64,000 bases of DNA, taken from contig JAEDHT010000002.1 of assembly GCA_016296885.1 (NCBI GenBank), positions 55,573 through 119,572 of the forward strand, in the 5' to 3' direction. Both the position numbers and the translations under genes were made by a program. The number at the start of each line of letters is the position of its first letter. The stretch's first letter is position 1. Below are positions 34,802-43,875 of the stretch, piece by piece. The notes under the pieces are model-generated. The model had not been told where the DNA came from and ran no database searches. It saw only the letters and a list, made by a program, of their open reading frames with translations. This stretch comes from Clostridiaceae bacterium. Its GTDB lineage: Bacteria; Bacillota; Clostridia; Oscillospirales; Acutalibacteraceae.

Positions 34802-34960
34802 TTAGTCTTCTTTGCTAAAATCTTCTTTACCTACTCCGCAAAGAGGACATGCAAAGTCATCCGGTAGATCTTCGAACTTGGTTCCGGGTGCTATGCCGTT
34901 ATCGGGATCACCAACTGTTTCGTCATAAACCCATCCACAAACATCGCATACATATTTCAT
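34802..34960 (-). CDS. Rubredoxin
   Basis: A 52-residue iron electron carrier. It shows MKYVCDVCGWVYDETVGDP, GIAPGTKFEDLPDDFACP and CPLCGVGKEDF, so the two CxxCG iron-binding pairs and the family spacing are exact. In anaerobes rubredoxin passes electrons to superoxide reductase and peroxidases. It starts 27 bp after the desulfoferrodoxin stop, which supports that partnership. GGAGG lies ahead of the ATG. Confidence 0.97.
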   Translation of the reverse strand: MKYVCDVCGWVYDETVGDPDNGIAPGTKFEDLPDDFACPLCGVGKEDFSKED

Positions 34961-34987
34961 AAGTCTTTTTACCTCCGTTAGTTTTAT

Positions 34988-35368
34988 TTAAATTTCAGTC
35001 TTCCACAAACCGTGGAGATTACAATAAGCATATACTGCAACAGGTTTTTCGTCTGCTAATGCAAATGTTACAACCGGTTCTGAACCGGCAGCTAAGCATT
35101 TACGCTGACCGCCACGATTGGTTTGCAGATAAACCCAAGTAATGCTGTGTTCTTCAGTCATCGGATGGTTTACAGATCCAACAGAAACCTTAACTACATC
35201 TCCCTCAACTGATACAACCGGAAGGTGCTTCTCAACACTTGCTTCGGTTGTTCCCGGCTCAAGCTGTTTCATTTTCTGCCCACAGCACATAAGCGGAACT
35301 CCTGCATCGTGGATCATTCCCACTATATTACCGCAATGCTCACAAATAAAAAATCTGTTTTCACACAT
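34988..35368 (-). CDS. dfx: Desulfoferrodoxin (superoxide reductase)
   Basis: Reduces superoxide to hydrogen peroxide without making oxygen. The 126-residue protein has both domains: the N-terminal desulforedoxin iron site with Cys9, Cys12, Cys28 and Cys29 (FFICEHCGN, LMCCGQ), and the catalytic domain with HLPVV, VNHPMTEEHSITW and YCNLHGLWK supplying the His4-Cys site. A longer frame adds MEESF but GGAGGA favours the ATG at 35368. It leads an operon with rubredoxin and a ZIP transporter. Confidence 0.96.
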   Translation of the reverse strand: MCENRFFICEHCGNIVGMIHDAGVPLMCCGQKMKQLEPGTTEASVEKHLPVVSVEGDVVKVSVGSVNHPMTEEHSITWVYLQTNRGGQRKCLAAGSEPVVTFALADEKPVAVYAYCNLHGLWKTEI

Positions 35369-35415
35369 AAATGATTCCTCCAATATAAATTATTTTATTT
35401 TTCAAAAGTCAGCAA

Positions 35416-35431
35416 CTGTGTATTTACACAG
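35416..35431. promoter_or_regulatory. CTGTGTATTTACACAG near-palindrome in the dfx leader
   Basis: An inverted repeat (7 of 8 bases symmetric, TGTG-N6-CACA core) in the transcribed leader, about 50 bp before the dfx ATG. It could be an operator for a redox or CRP/FNR-like regulator, or fold as an RNA hairpin. Confidence 0.45.
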
Positions 35432-35535
35432 AGGACAAATGATGTCATCAATTAGTGCAACTCACTTCAAAATCGCCAATACATCTAATATTGTCAGAAA
35501 TCGTCATAACAAATTACATCTATTAGCTTTAATCT

Positions 35536-35564
35536 ATTATAACATTAAAAATTTAAACATTCAA
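35536..35564 (-). promoter_or_regulatory. Promoter of the dfx operon
   Basis: A -35 TTGAAT (35559-35564) and perfect -10 TATAAT (35536-35541), 17 bp apart. The predicted leader is about 160 nt. The remaining gap 35565-35697 is AT-rich with nothing else visible. Confidence 0.72.
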
Positions 35565-35697
35565 CTATTTTGCTTAATCTAATAAAATTACCTAAGCAAC
35601 TATTTCCTTGTTTTATTTAATTATACCACAATAAACACAGCAAGTCTGTTGTAAACACAACCAAATTGAAATTTTTAGAAAATTTTTTTAAAATTTA

Positions 35698-36546
35698 TTA
35701 GACGTATTCAAATTCAAAACTTGCTCTATCGCTTGTAAATTCGCATATAGCTTTTCCTTTATAAGAAAGGCAGTAATAAGCTTTACAAGATGCACTTTCA
35801 TGGATTGTCCTGTTCATAACTCCATTATCAGGTGCATACAAGGGTTGTCCATTCTTTTCTATGAGCTTTGCTGTAAGTTGATAATTTCCTTGCCTAACAG
35901 TAACTGTATTTTCTCCGATTTTTTTTAACTTCGCTCCCAAATAGGTTGCAATGCGATATTCTTTGTTTCCAATTAAAACTACACCAATTATCCCTGTAAA
36001 GCTAAAACCTAAAAACGGAATATCAGCGACAGATAGCATAAGTGAACCGTTTTCAAAACAGCATTGTGTCCAGATATAGCGATTAGGGAAAGACCGCCCA
36101 CAATCACCCTCAATATAGCCTATACCCTCTCTAAAATCAAGACACTGATCATTGATAGTAATTTGTCCATCTATTTTATGTTTCATGCTATAAACACTAT
36201 GTCTGCACTGCATAAACGGCACCAGAGAGAACGGTCCCATTATATCATATTTTATAGGCGATAACTGATGAAATTTAAGTTTTCCTTTAATAGCTATTTT
36301 GTCATCAACAATGTTTAAAAACAACCCTTCTTCAGAAAATATAGAATTACCAATCTTTATTGTTAATGGATTTTCACTAAATTCGAGCGAATCAAAAGGC
36401 ACGTTAAAAACAGCATCATCTGTGATTATTTGCAACGATGCAGTTTTGTTACCATCATTTTGGTGATAAGCAGGAATAAACGCAACAGTTTTGTTATTGT
36501 CACTGCATTTAAAATACCATCCTTTAAAATAGCTTTTTTTAAACAA
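35698..36546 (-). CDS. Tocopherol cyclase-family / AttH-like lipocalin-fold protein
   Basis: A 282-residue protein with the pattern of bacterial tocopherol-cyclase-like proteins: KSYFKGWYFKC at the start, PFMQCRHSVYSMKH, GYIEGDCGRSFPNRYIWTQC in the middle, and a repeated beta-rich second half. Such bacterial proteins have no known cyclase activity, and the true role is unknown. The start is TTG 36546 with GGAGG seven bases upstream. It is divergent from the YyaL-type gene across 94 bp, so both promoters must lie there. Confidence 0.82.
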   Translation of the reverse strand: MFKKSYFKGWYFKCSDNNKTVAFIPAYHQNDGNKTASLQIITDDAVFNVPFDSLEFSENPLTIKIGNSIFSEEGLFLNIVDDKIAIKGKLKFHQLSPIKYDIMGPFSLVPFMQCRHSVYSMKHKIDGQITINDQCLDFREGIGYIEGDCGRSFPNRYIWTQCCFENGSLMLSVADIPFLGFSFTGIIGVVLIGNKEYRIATYLGAKLKKIGENTVTVRQGNYQLTAKLIEKNGQPLYAPDNGVMNRTIHESASCKAYYCLSYKGKAICEFTSDRASFEFEYV

Positions 36547-36640
36547 TATATTTCCTCCGAAGTTAAACTTTAGCTATATATAGCATTTCTTCTTTTGCAA
36601 TGGATATACTAACAAAAATAAGCACTTTTGGGAGGCAACA

Positions 36641-38578
36641 ATGAGTAATAAACTTATAAACGAAACAAGCCCATATCTACTACAGCACGCAGATAATCCT
36701 GTAAACTGGTATCCGTGGTGCGAAGAAGCTTTTGAAATCGCAAAAAATGAAAACAAACCAATTTTTCTTAGTATTGGTTACAGCACCTGTCATTGGTGTC
36801 ATGTAATGGCACATGAAAGCTTTGAAAATGAAAAAACAGCTAAAATTCTAAACGAACACTTTATTTCAATAAAGGTTGACCGTGAAGAGCGTCCCGATAT
36901 CGACAGTGTGTATATGTCCGTATGTCAAGCATTTACAGGGAGTGGAGGTTGGCCTACAAGTATTTTTATGACTTGGGATAAAAAGCCCTTTTTTGCCGGC
37001 ACTTATTTTCCTCTCCGTTCAAGATATGGTATGCCGGGATTTTCTGATTTACTTAATATAATTTGGAATCAGTGGAACCACAACCGTTCTGAACTTTTGG
37101 AATCAGCAGAAGAAATCATTAAGAATATAAAAGAGAGAAGTTATGAAACAAGCTGTGAAAACCGCGTAGATCTAACAGAAAAAGCTCTACAAACGTTTAA
37201 ATTTATCTTTGATAGTGTTAATGGTGGATTTGGCTCTGCACCAAAGTTTCCAACTCCGCATAATCTTTTGTATTTAATGTATTATTCAAAAATCAGCGGA
37301 GACACAGATGCTTTAAAAATGGCAGAAAAAACGCTCATACAAATGCGAAAGGGCGGTATATTTGACCATATAGGCTATGGCTTCTCACGGTACTCTACAG
37401 ATAAATATTTTCTTGCACCACACTTTGAGAAAATGCTTTATGACAACGCTTTGCTAATAATTGCTTATACATCAGCTTACAGTATGACAGGTAATTCCCT
37501 TTACCTAGATACTGCCGAAAAAACCGCAAAATATGGTCTACGTGAAATAACTTCATCAGACGGCGGTTTCTACAGTGCTCAAGATGCTGACAGTGAGGGT
37601 ATCGAGGGTAAATATTACACATTTACTCTTGATGAAATCACTGACGTTTTGGGCAAAGAAAAAGGACCTCTCTTTGCCAAAGTTTTTGATATCACCTCCG
37701 GCGGTAATTTTGAGGGAGTTAACATTCCAAATCTTCTTAAAAGCAATAATTTAAACGCTGATTTTACAGAGGAAATCCAAAAACTTTATTCATACCGAAA
37801 AAATCGTGCAAAGCTTCACTTAGATGATAAAATTCTTATCTCGTGGAATTCAATGATGATAGTGGCATTATCCATGCTTTACAGAGTATCACGAAATACT
37901 GAGTATCTAACAACAGCACAAAAATCACAGAAATTTATCGAAAAGCATTTGTGTGACGATTTACAACTTTATACAAGCTTTCGCAATGGAAAACGCTCAG
38001 GACGTGGATTTCTGGATGATTATGCTTACTATATCTCAGCACTTATTGAGTTATACAATTCAACTCTTGATTATAGCTATATTAACAAGGCAGAGGATTT
38101 TTGTGACGAGGCGGTAAAGAGATTTTCAGACAGTAATAATGGTGGTTTTTATCTTTGTGAAATTGATAATAGCGAGTTATTTATTAATCCAAAAGAAACC
38201 TATGACGGGGCAATTCCAAGCGGAAACTCTATCATGGCATATAATTTTGTAAGACTTTATCAGCTTACAAACAAGGATAAATATAGTAAGCTTTTAGAAG
38301 AGCAAATAGACTATTTATCTGCCCAAGCACAAGACTATCCGTCAGGGCATAGTATGTTTTTACTAGCAAAGATGATTCACGAAAACCCACCGGTAAGTAT
38401 TAAAATTGTGCCTGCACACAACTCAGATTTGTTAGAAACACGAAACAAGCTACCTTTTTTATCAAATATATCTATCGTATCAGAAAGCAAGGAATACCCG
38501 CTTGTAAATAATCGCACAACCTATTATGTTTGTAATGGTAATGCTTGCCTACCTCCGACAAATATGCTTAATATTTAA
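36641..38578 (+). CDS. Thioredoxin-domain protein of the YyaL/SPATA20 (DUF255) family
   Basis: A 645-residue cytoplasmic protein. The N-terminal thioredoxin-fold domain carries SIGYSTCHWCHVMAHESFE with a CxxC motif (about residues 50-53), KVDREERPDIDSVYM and GWPTSIFM. The rest is an alpha/alpha barrel similar to N-acylglucosamine epimerases (GGIFDHIGYGFSRYSTD; HFEKMLYDN). The function is not settled in the family. GGGAGG lies before the ATG. It is the first plus-strand gene of the window and stands alone. Confidence 0.92.
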   Translation: MSNKLINETSPYLLQHADNPVNWYPWCEEAFEIAKNENKPIFLSIGYSTCHWCHVMAHESFENEKTAKILNEHFISIKVDREERPDIDSVYMSVCQAFTGSGGWPTSIFMTWDKKPFFAGTYFPLRSRYGMPGFSDLLNIIWNQWNHNRSELLESAEEIIKNIKERSYETSCENRVDLTEKALQTFKFIFDSVNGGFGSAPKFPTPHNLLYLMYYSKISGDTDALKMAEKTLIQMRKGGIFDHIGYGFSRYSTDKYFLAPHFEKMLYDNALLIIAYTSAYSMTGNSLYLDTAEKTAKYGLREITSSDGGFYSAQDADSEGIEGKYYTFTLDEITDVLGKEKGPLFAKVFDITSGGNFEGVNIPNLLKSNNLNADFTEEIQKLYSYRKNRAKLHLDDKILISWNSMMIVALSMLYRVSRNTEYLTTAQKSQKFIEKHLCDDLQLYTSFRNGKRSGRGFLDDYAYYISALIELYNSTLDYSYINKAEDFCDEAVKRFSDSNNGGFYLCEIDNSELFINPKETYDGAIPSGNSIMAYNFVRLYQLTNKDKYSKLLEEQIDYLSAQAQDYPSGHSMFLLAKMIHENPPVSIKIVPAHNSDLLETRNKLPFLSNISIVSESKEYPLVNNRTTYYVCNGNACLPPTNMLNI

Positions 38579-38621
38579 ATGAACTAGATCTGTAAAAAAT
38601 GCAATTAATGTAAAAATATTA

Positions 38622-38662
38622 AAGGGCTGTCTCACCTTTATTCATTGGTGAAACAGCCCCTT
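38622..38662 (-). terminator. Intrinsic terminator after the YxxP peptide gene
   Basis: GGGGCTGTTTCACC and GGTGAGACAGCCC form a 12-13-bp stem on the minus strand, followed by a T-rich TTTAATATTTTT. It also lies past the plus-strand YyaL-type gene and may serve both directions. Confidence 0.85.
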
Positions 38663-38679
38663 GTTGGGTGTTGCGAGTA

Positions 38680-38838
38680 TTAGTTATTATAATAGTCTAT
38701 CAGACCAAAATCAACTGTATCTTCCACTGTTCCGGCTGCAACTTCGTTAAGATCATCTTCACCACCAGAGGCAGTGATGCGATCGTGCAATAAAAGCTCT
38801 TTTGTAATAATTTGCGGTTTTACATATTTTTTATTCAT
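38680..38838 (-). CDS. Small peptide with KKYVKP motif, function unknown
   Basis: A 52-residue peptide beginning MNKKYVKPQIITKELLLHD, then SGGEDDLNEVAAGTVEDT and an acidic, aromatic tail ending DFGLIDYYNN. A strong AGGAGG precedes the ATG. It lies 19 bp after the large secreted protein gene in the same transcript and is followed by a terminator. Short Firmicute peptides that begin MKKxYxKPxI are common and usually of unknown role; the YxxP pattern also occurs in RiPP leader peptides. No modification enzyme is nearby, so a RiPP role is unproven. Confidence 0.7.
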   Translation of the reverse strand: MNKKYVKPQIITKELLLHDRITASGGEDDLNEVAAGTVEDTVDFGLIDYYNN

Positions 38839-38857
38839 ATCTATTCCTCCTATGCGA

Positions 38858-41800
38858 TTAATCATCATTGCACTTTGCGGCTAAGGACTTTATATATTCC
38901 TGCAAATCCTCGTAGGAATTGCTTAGTCTTTCGTAATCGTTATCTACAATATACTTCGCAACTCTGGCGATCGTTGTATGATAAGCACCGTTGTAGTTTC
39001 GTGCTTCCGTTTCGGTAAACAAGTGTGTACGTACAACTCCGTTTGCATCTGTATACTCGATATACGGTCTTGCGAAAACTTCCGTGTTCACACCAGCCTC
39101 AGGTATATTGATTACTACAGCGCTAAAGGTGCAATACATATTGCCATTGTAAAGGTTGTTAGTTGCCTCAAGCTTAGTGCCGTTTTTGTCGTCAAGGATA
39201 TCATTTTCTGTAAGGCCTGTGCATAAACAATGGCCGTACTTAACATTACCGTCAACACCGTCAAGGGCATCAAGCTCTCCTATTATCTCCTTGCTGATTC
39301 TGGAAACAAAGCGCAAACCATTCTTGCCGTCATCCCTATTGTAGCGGATTTGTGCGCCTATCAGGTCAAAGCCGGAGGAGGATACGCCTGTTTCGCCGTA
39401 GGTAATATACTTATCACCGGCTTCAAGTGATATATCAGGTATTTTCTCCCAGTGTGGGTAAACATACTCATCCTCTGAACTAAAATCAGGTGTTACAGGT
39501 TGTGCATCATCACCTGTACCATCAAACCATCCTGTAAAGATGTATCCGTCTTTTGTTGGCACAGTGTCTATCGATACAATTGTAAATTCACTCTTAACTT
39601 CTCCGGAATAAGCACCTATTCCTACAATGTTAAACTCATATGTACCGCACTCTGTGGCTGAATAATCGCCTGTTAGGTAGTAGTCCTCACCGATAATCAG
39701 TTTTTTATCCTCACAAGTAATATCCAAAGGAGCGTATTTTTCCTCTCCAGTAAATTTGACAAACGGTACTTCTATTTGTGCATTAGCTATATCTATAATA
39801 TCGCTATTTTGGGTATGGTCTACTAACGTTAAAGTATAATCTGAGTATAAATCATTCTCATTTACATCTAACGAACCATTGTAAACACAGTTTTGAGAAA
39901 GTTCAATGTTAGATTCTTCCGTATAATTTACAGTATCTGTTTCATTGGAATCATAAACAGAGTAAGTCATAGTTCCTTCATCAGTTCCAACAACATTTAT
40001 ATCATAGTCTTGGTCGTTGGGCAAAGCAAAGATTTTTTCATTACCATCGGTAATTACTGCAATAGACGGTAATCTAGTTTCGACCTCGTTTGATACTATC
40101 GAAAGAACAAGATTTTTTTCTTCGTCATAAACATATACATCTGTAGGACACTTTACTGATACAAGTTTTGAACCACTTGCATTATCGTAGTGACAATTTG
40201 CATTTCTCCACTCACCCTCAAAAAAAACTGCCGTTTGTATTGCACAGTCTGCATCTGATTGCTGCTTGTTCAATTTTTTCATAGCAAAATATTTAACAAC
40301 AAAGCCACCCATAGTCGATTTTACATTGGCCTCAAAAACTTGCTCTTGTTTTATTGCAGAAATATATTCTCCTAATGCAGCATAATTATATTGTTCTAAA
40401 GATTGTAATAAACCGTAAACTCCATCAAATCTGGTTGCACTTTCTATGGATTGGGTATTAAGTAAATTTTTAGCATCTGATTCCACAAGATCAACAAGTG
40501 ATTCTTCAAGAAGTGCCGCTGCGTTTAACAAGAAAAATGTTTTAGACCGATCGCCTAAACCAGAAACCCAATTCAATACTCCATAGGTTGCATTGTATGT
40601 AAACACTAATTTATTATACTTGCATAGAAAAGCAGATAAAGACTCAAATCCAATTCCTAATATTTTTGAAATCCCCATACAGGTAATATTTTTTAATGAA
40701 CCTTTACAAACATCAATTACATTAAAAAAGGATCCACCTTTGGCATAATTAAATACTGCTGTAATTCCAGAATCATAATTAAGAACTTCAAGGTAAGACT
40801 TAATTGTTGATTCTAATTGTACAGCTGCTTTTCTTGGCATTAGATAAGCCGCATTTGCCAATGCGTTAAGGATATCTTGATGTGTTGTTACAAGGGCTTG
40901 GGCAATTATATATTTTTGATACGCATCAATAAAGCAATCCACAACATCTTTTCCTGTATTTATATAATCCGTTATTGTAGAAAACTTATTTAAACCATCA
41001 AAGAATTTATTCCAATTTTCACCCGGTACACCACGGATAAGATCTGCTATGGTATTATACATAGCAGGATAATCCTCTTTCAAATCACTTTTAGATGATG
41101 AAAAAAACACTCCTTTTATAAGAGACTCGTTAGAATGACCAAAAAGTTTCTTAGCAAAAATTATTAAATCATCATTTTTTATTGAGTTATCCCATTTTGA
41201 AGATGATTGCAATAAGGAAATGAACTTTTTATACCAACTGGTTCCCTTACAAGTAACTTCTATAAATTTTTCTACTACATTTGTAGAATTGTTTTGATTA
41301 ACAGAACTTGATAACACATCAGCAAGAATTAAATCATATGGATTTGATGTAGCGAATAAGTCTTTAAAGTTTAAAGATGCCATTTCGCCTATATCTCCAA
41401 TTATTTCCCATGCAGCAAGTGCTGTAAAATTTCTATCAACTTCTTCATACTGCCATATAGTATCATAAAAATCTGCGTTGTTTATAAGGTTATTATAACG
41501 ATTTGAGTTAATAAAATTAATATGCTGTTGAATGTAATCATGCGCTTCTTGGGATATTTCTGTAATTTCTTCCTCATTTTCCCACTCATCAATATTAAGA
41601 TAAATAGCAGGGCGGACACCATGTAAGATTTGTATTGTATCATCATACCAGTTAAAATACGTTGTGTATTCTCCCCATCTAACGTGAACGGTATATATTT
41701 GATAAGTATTGTTACCTGCCGTTCGTAAAAGCCAATGATTACTCGGGGAAGTACCACTACCAGGCACAAATCCGTTTGCGTAGGCATAGTCTGTAACTGT

Positions 41801-42457
41801 TGTTTGAAAATACTTTTTAGCATATGTATCTGCTTCATCTTTGGATAATAGAAAGACTTTATCAGTTGTAGACGCGGAGGAATATTTTGAATAATGACCA
41901 GAGTTGTTCATGTCTGTTGCACAGGCTGAATTATTAAGAGTCGTTGCTACTATACTATTCTTTTCTACACTTGAAAATGCAGTATTATAAAAATCATTTA
42001 TCAACCATTCACGAATATCGGAATGAGCATAATTGTTACCATAATAACCATCAACAGTTGCACTTGTACTATTATACCTTTTAGTATCAATTATTTCAGA
42101 GGAAAGTAATAACGCTTTCCCATTTTCTATTTTTAAAACTCTCCATTTTATAGGTTCAACATTAAAACCAACCTTTTCGTTATTTTCGCCTTTTATCGCA
42201 CTTTGTTTGTACCTGCCAAATTCAATAACATTCCCAACATTTATAGATTTTTTTGGAGTTGTATTCCCATATGCATTATTCACCTCAGTATCAGTCGAAT
42301 CGTTGTCGGTATAATCAAAAAGATTACCTGAATCTGAAAATTGGTTCTCAATATGATCCACATCATTTGATCCTGTTTCGGCAAAAGCAAAAGCTGTACA
42401 GCTTATTATAATGCTTAACGCCGTTATTATTGATATTATTGGTTTAATTTTTTTCAT
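38858..42457 (-). CDS. Large secreted protein with DUF6273 domain and C-terminal beta domains
   Basis: A 1,199-residue exported protein. The start is ATG 42457 (MKKIKPIISIITALSIII), with GGAGGAGA upstream; a longer frame to 42541 overlaps the promoter. The signal peptide ends FAFAE near residue 26. About 50-300 is a DUF6273-type domain (VGNVIEFGRYKQ, IKWRVLKIENGKALLLSS, IREWLINDFYNTAFS, WLLRTAG). The region about 300-800 is helical and unfamiliar. Next come beta domains with YLTGDYSATECGTYEFNIVG, an InlB-like repeat (GYIFTGWFDGTG), and a C-terminal domain with GAQIRYNRDDGKNGLRFVSRI. No dockerin and no cell-wall anchor were seen. It has a near-perfect promoter shared with the divergent XRE gene. 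Confidence 0.85.
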   Translation of the reverse strand: MKKIKPIISIITALSIIISCTAFAFAETGSNDVDHIENQFSDSGNLFDYTDNDSTDTEVNNAYGNTTPKKSINVGNVIEFGRYKQSAIKGENNEKVGFNVEPIKWRVLKIENGKALLLSSEIIDTKRYNSTSATVDGYYGNNYAHSDIREWLINDFYNTAFSSVEKNSIVATTLNNSACATDMNNSGHYSKYSSASTTDKVFLLSKDEADTYAKKYFQTTVTDYAYANGFVPGSGTSPSNHWLLRTAGNNTYQIYTVHVRWGEYTTYFNWYDDTIQILHGVRPAIYLNIDEWENEEEITEISQEAHDYIQQHINFINSNRYNNLINNADFYDTIWQYEEVDRNFTALAAWEIIGDIGEMASLNFKDLFATSNPYDLILADVLSSSVNQNNSTNVVEKFIEVTCKGTSWYKKFISLLQSSSKWDNSIKNDDLIIFAKKLFGHSNESLIKGVFFSSSKSDLKEDYPAMYNTIADLIRGVPGENWNKFFDGLNKFSTITDYINTGKDVVDCFIDAYQKYIIAQALVTTHQDILNALANAAYLMPRKAAVQLESTIKSYLEVLNYDSGITAVFNYAKGGSFFNVIDVCKGSLKNITCMGISKILGIGFESLSAFLCKYNKLVFTYNATYGVLNWVSGLGDRSKTFFLLNAAALLEESLVDLVESDAKNLLNTQSIESATRFDGVYGLLQSLEQYNYAALGEYISAIKQEQVFEANVKSTMGGFVVKYFAMKKLNKQQSDADCAIQTAVFFEGEWRNANCHYDNASGSKLVSVKCPTDVYVYDEEKNLVLSIVSNEVETRLPSIAVITDGNEKIFALPNDQDYDINVVGTDEGTMTYSVYDSNETDTVNYTEESNIELSQNCVYNGSLDVNENDLYSDYTLTLVDHTQNSDIIDIANAQIEVPFVKFTGEEKYAPLDITCEDKKLIIGEDYYLTGDYSATECGTYEFNIVGIGAYSGEVKSEFTIVSIDTVPTKDGYIFTGWFDGTGDDAQPVTPDFSSEDEYVYPHWEKIPDISLEAGDKYITYGETGVSSSGFDLIGAQIRYNRDDGKNGLRFVSRISKEIIGELDALDGVDGNVKYGHCLCTGLTENDILDDKNGTKLEATNNLYNGNMYCTFSAVVINIPEAGVNTEVFARPYIEYTDANGVVRTHLFTETEARNYNGAYHTTIARVAKYIVDNDYERLSNSYEDLQEYIKSLAAKCNDD

Positions 42458-42508
42458 TTCACATATCTCCTCCCACACATAAAACACGTATAATTTTAAC
42501 ACAATAAG

Positions 42509-42537
42509 ATTATAGTCATATTTATAAGTATTGTCAA
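42509..42537 (-). promoter_or_regulatory. Consensus promoter of the DUF6273 operon
   Basis: Perfect -35 TTGACA (42532-42537), perfect -10 TATAAT (42509-42514), 17 bp spacing. Its -35 overlaps the -35 of the divergent XRE promoter. Confidence 0.88.
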
Positions 42538-42559
42538 GCATATGTTTGTATTTTATCCT
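42531..42559 (+). promoter_or_regulatory. Promoter of the XRE regulator, back-to-back with the DUF6273 promoter
   Basis: -35 TTGTCA (42531-42536) and -10 TATCCT (42554-42559), 17 bp spacing, on the plus strand. The two -35 boxes occupy the same bases on opposite strands. Confidence 0.6.
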
Positions 42560-42578
42560 TTTATTGGGTGGTGATTAG

Positions 42579-42809
42579 TTGATTAGTTATAAGCCTTTTT
42601 GGAATACCTTAAAAATTAAAGGTATTACTACTTATGCACTTATTAACAAACATAATATAAGCAGTGCTACGATAGACCGTATAAAAAAAGGGAACGGAAT
42701 TACCACAATGAAAATTAATGACCTGTGCAACATTCTTTCTTGCAGGGTTGAAGATATTATTGAATTCATACCTGATAATCAACAACACGACACACCCAAC
42801 ACAAAATAA
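42579..42809 (+). CDS. XRE-family helix-turn-helix regulator
   Basis: A 76-residue DNA-binding protein. Residues 6-62 fit the Cro/CI-type HTH of the YozG-like small regulators: YKPFWNTLKIKGITTYALIN, then ISSATIDRIKKGNGITTMKINDLCNILSCRVEDIIEF. A TTG start with GGTGG seven bases upstream is used. It is divergent from the DUF6273 operon with overlapping -35 boxes, so it likely controls that operon and itself. Confidence 0.88.
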   Translation: MISYKPFWNTLKIKGITTYALINKHNISSATIDRIKKGNGITTMKINDLCNILSCRVEDIIEFIPDNQQHDTPNTK

Positions 42810-42938
42810 AATATATACTCTATAAATAATTTCCGATTGACAACTAATTGATTTTCAAACTAATCGCTAGGCCACGAGAAAGAAATGAATATAAATTTAA
42901 AATACAAAAGATAACTCTATAATTTTATAAAAAATAAG

Positions 42939-43004
42939 TTAATGTCTACTGATAAATCAAAATTCTAGTAACCACAGGTTTTTTGAGTTTTCAGTAGACG
43001 TTAA
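42939..43004. repeat. Inverted repeat TTAATGTCTACTGA
   Basis: TTAATGTCTACTGA and TCAGTAGACGTTAA are 14-base arms with one mismatch around a 38-base AT-rich loop. It may be the end of a lost insertion element or a long hairpin; it has no U-run. Confidence 0.55.
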
Positions 43005-43169
43005 TTGCATTTAAAGGGAGGTTTGTTATTATCACTCTTTTTTGAATTACGATTTATCCAAGCTATTAACAACAAATTCAGTAAAAATAAAGTAAATTCT
43101 TTAAGAACAAAACAAAGCGCTGTCGCATTAAGGTTAAACGCACAAATAAACAAGGTTGTTATAAAATCA

Positions 43170-43189
43170 GCTCCCTCTGACGAGGGAGC
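43170..43189. repeat. GCTCCCTC-TGAC-GAGGGAGC hairpin repeat
   Basis: A perfect 8-bp stem. Short CTCCCTC/GAGGGAG elements of this type are dispersed repeats in many Ruminococcus- and Faecalibacterium-like genomes; this is from general knowledge and was not checked. Confidence 0.5.
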
Positions 43190-43604
43190 CGGATAGATTT
43201 ATAAGATGGAACTGTCTCCAAATAATAATAAGTTTAATGTGCTATCTGTCAGCTATCATTGGTGGTTTTTTTAATAAAATATAATATTGTTCTTTGCCTA
43301 TTGGAGTTCCTTTAATTCAGCTTTTGCGCGATATACTTCTCCAACTTGGTTTCATACGGTTTATATTAGTATGTCACTGCCATAATACTTCACTGCCAAA
43401 CATAATAACCGATACTAGTAATATTGCAGCCACCAAAATAGTTTTTCTCCTTTTCATACCAAAGACACTTCTTAATTTATTGATCTTGGTTTTTATATAA
43501 TTGTTTTCCTTATGCGTAAAACAAATTGCATATAGGATTCACCACTTTCTTGATTTCTCATATATGATAAATTATAAATAATAATATTTTATTATTTTAC
43601 AACT

Positions 43605-43640
43605 CTGCCCCACACAAAAGGTAGGTAATGTGTGGGGCAG
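43605..43640 (-). terminator. Strong hairpin downstream of agrBD
   Basis: CTGCCCCACAC and GTGTGGGGCAG form a perfect 11-bp stem. There is no U-run on either side, so it may be a transcript-end or stabilising hairpin for the agrBD mRNA. Confidence 0.5.
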
Positions 43641-43699
43641 ATGTGTGTCCTGCGAAACGACACTTAATTAAACGGGTGGGTTGAAATAAGCTAAATAAT

Positions 43700-43814
43700 A
43701 AATTACAATACAAAAAATAATATTGGGTTTAGGGAATTAAATCTATGTATTACTAGGTATTACAAATAATGAAAAAATAGGTTAATTAGGGCCATAGTTT
43801 TTGTATTGTAATTT
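43700..43814. repeat. 17-bp perfect inverted repeat spanning 115 bp downstream of agrD
   Basis: AAATTACAATACAAAAA (43700-43716) is repeated inverted at 43798-43814. The 115-bp unit is AT-rich and non-coding and could be a MITE-like element or a long RNA hairpin in the agrBD transcript. Confidence 0.65.
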
Positions 43815-43875
43815 TAAGCTTATATCTATTTTCGCAGTATGGGTAGGATTTTGTAAATGTTTTTAGGTATGTGTA

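Larger units (their letters stand above)
42810..43598. other. Gene-free region with relic fragments
   Basis: About 790 bp without a convincing gene. It contains a 14-bp inverted repeat at 42939-43004, a hairpin GCTCCCTCTGACGAGGGAGC at 43170-43189 of a type repeated in gut Firmicutes, and a minus-strand fragment near 43,380-43,470 reading MKRRKTILVAAILLVSVIMFG before a stop, possibly the remains of a membrane protein. Confidence 0.5.

Noticed and set aside
38680..38838. Lasso-peptide precursor, from the YxxP motif and possible ring residues after a Thr.
   Set aside because: No B- or C-protein genes lie nearby, and peptides with this N-terminus are widespread without them. Kept only as a small peptide of unknown role.
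43005..43196. A 63-codon open frame after the 14-bp inverted repeat.
   Set aside because: It begins at a TTG without a ribosome binding site and runs into a dispersed hairpin repeat; no protein character.
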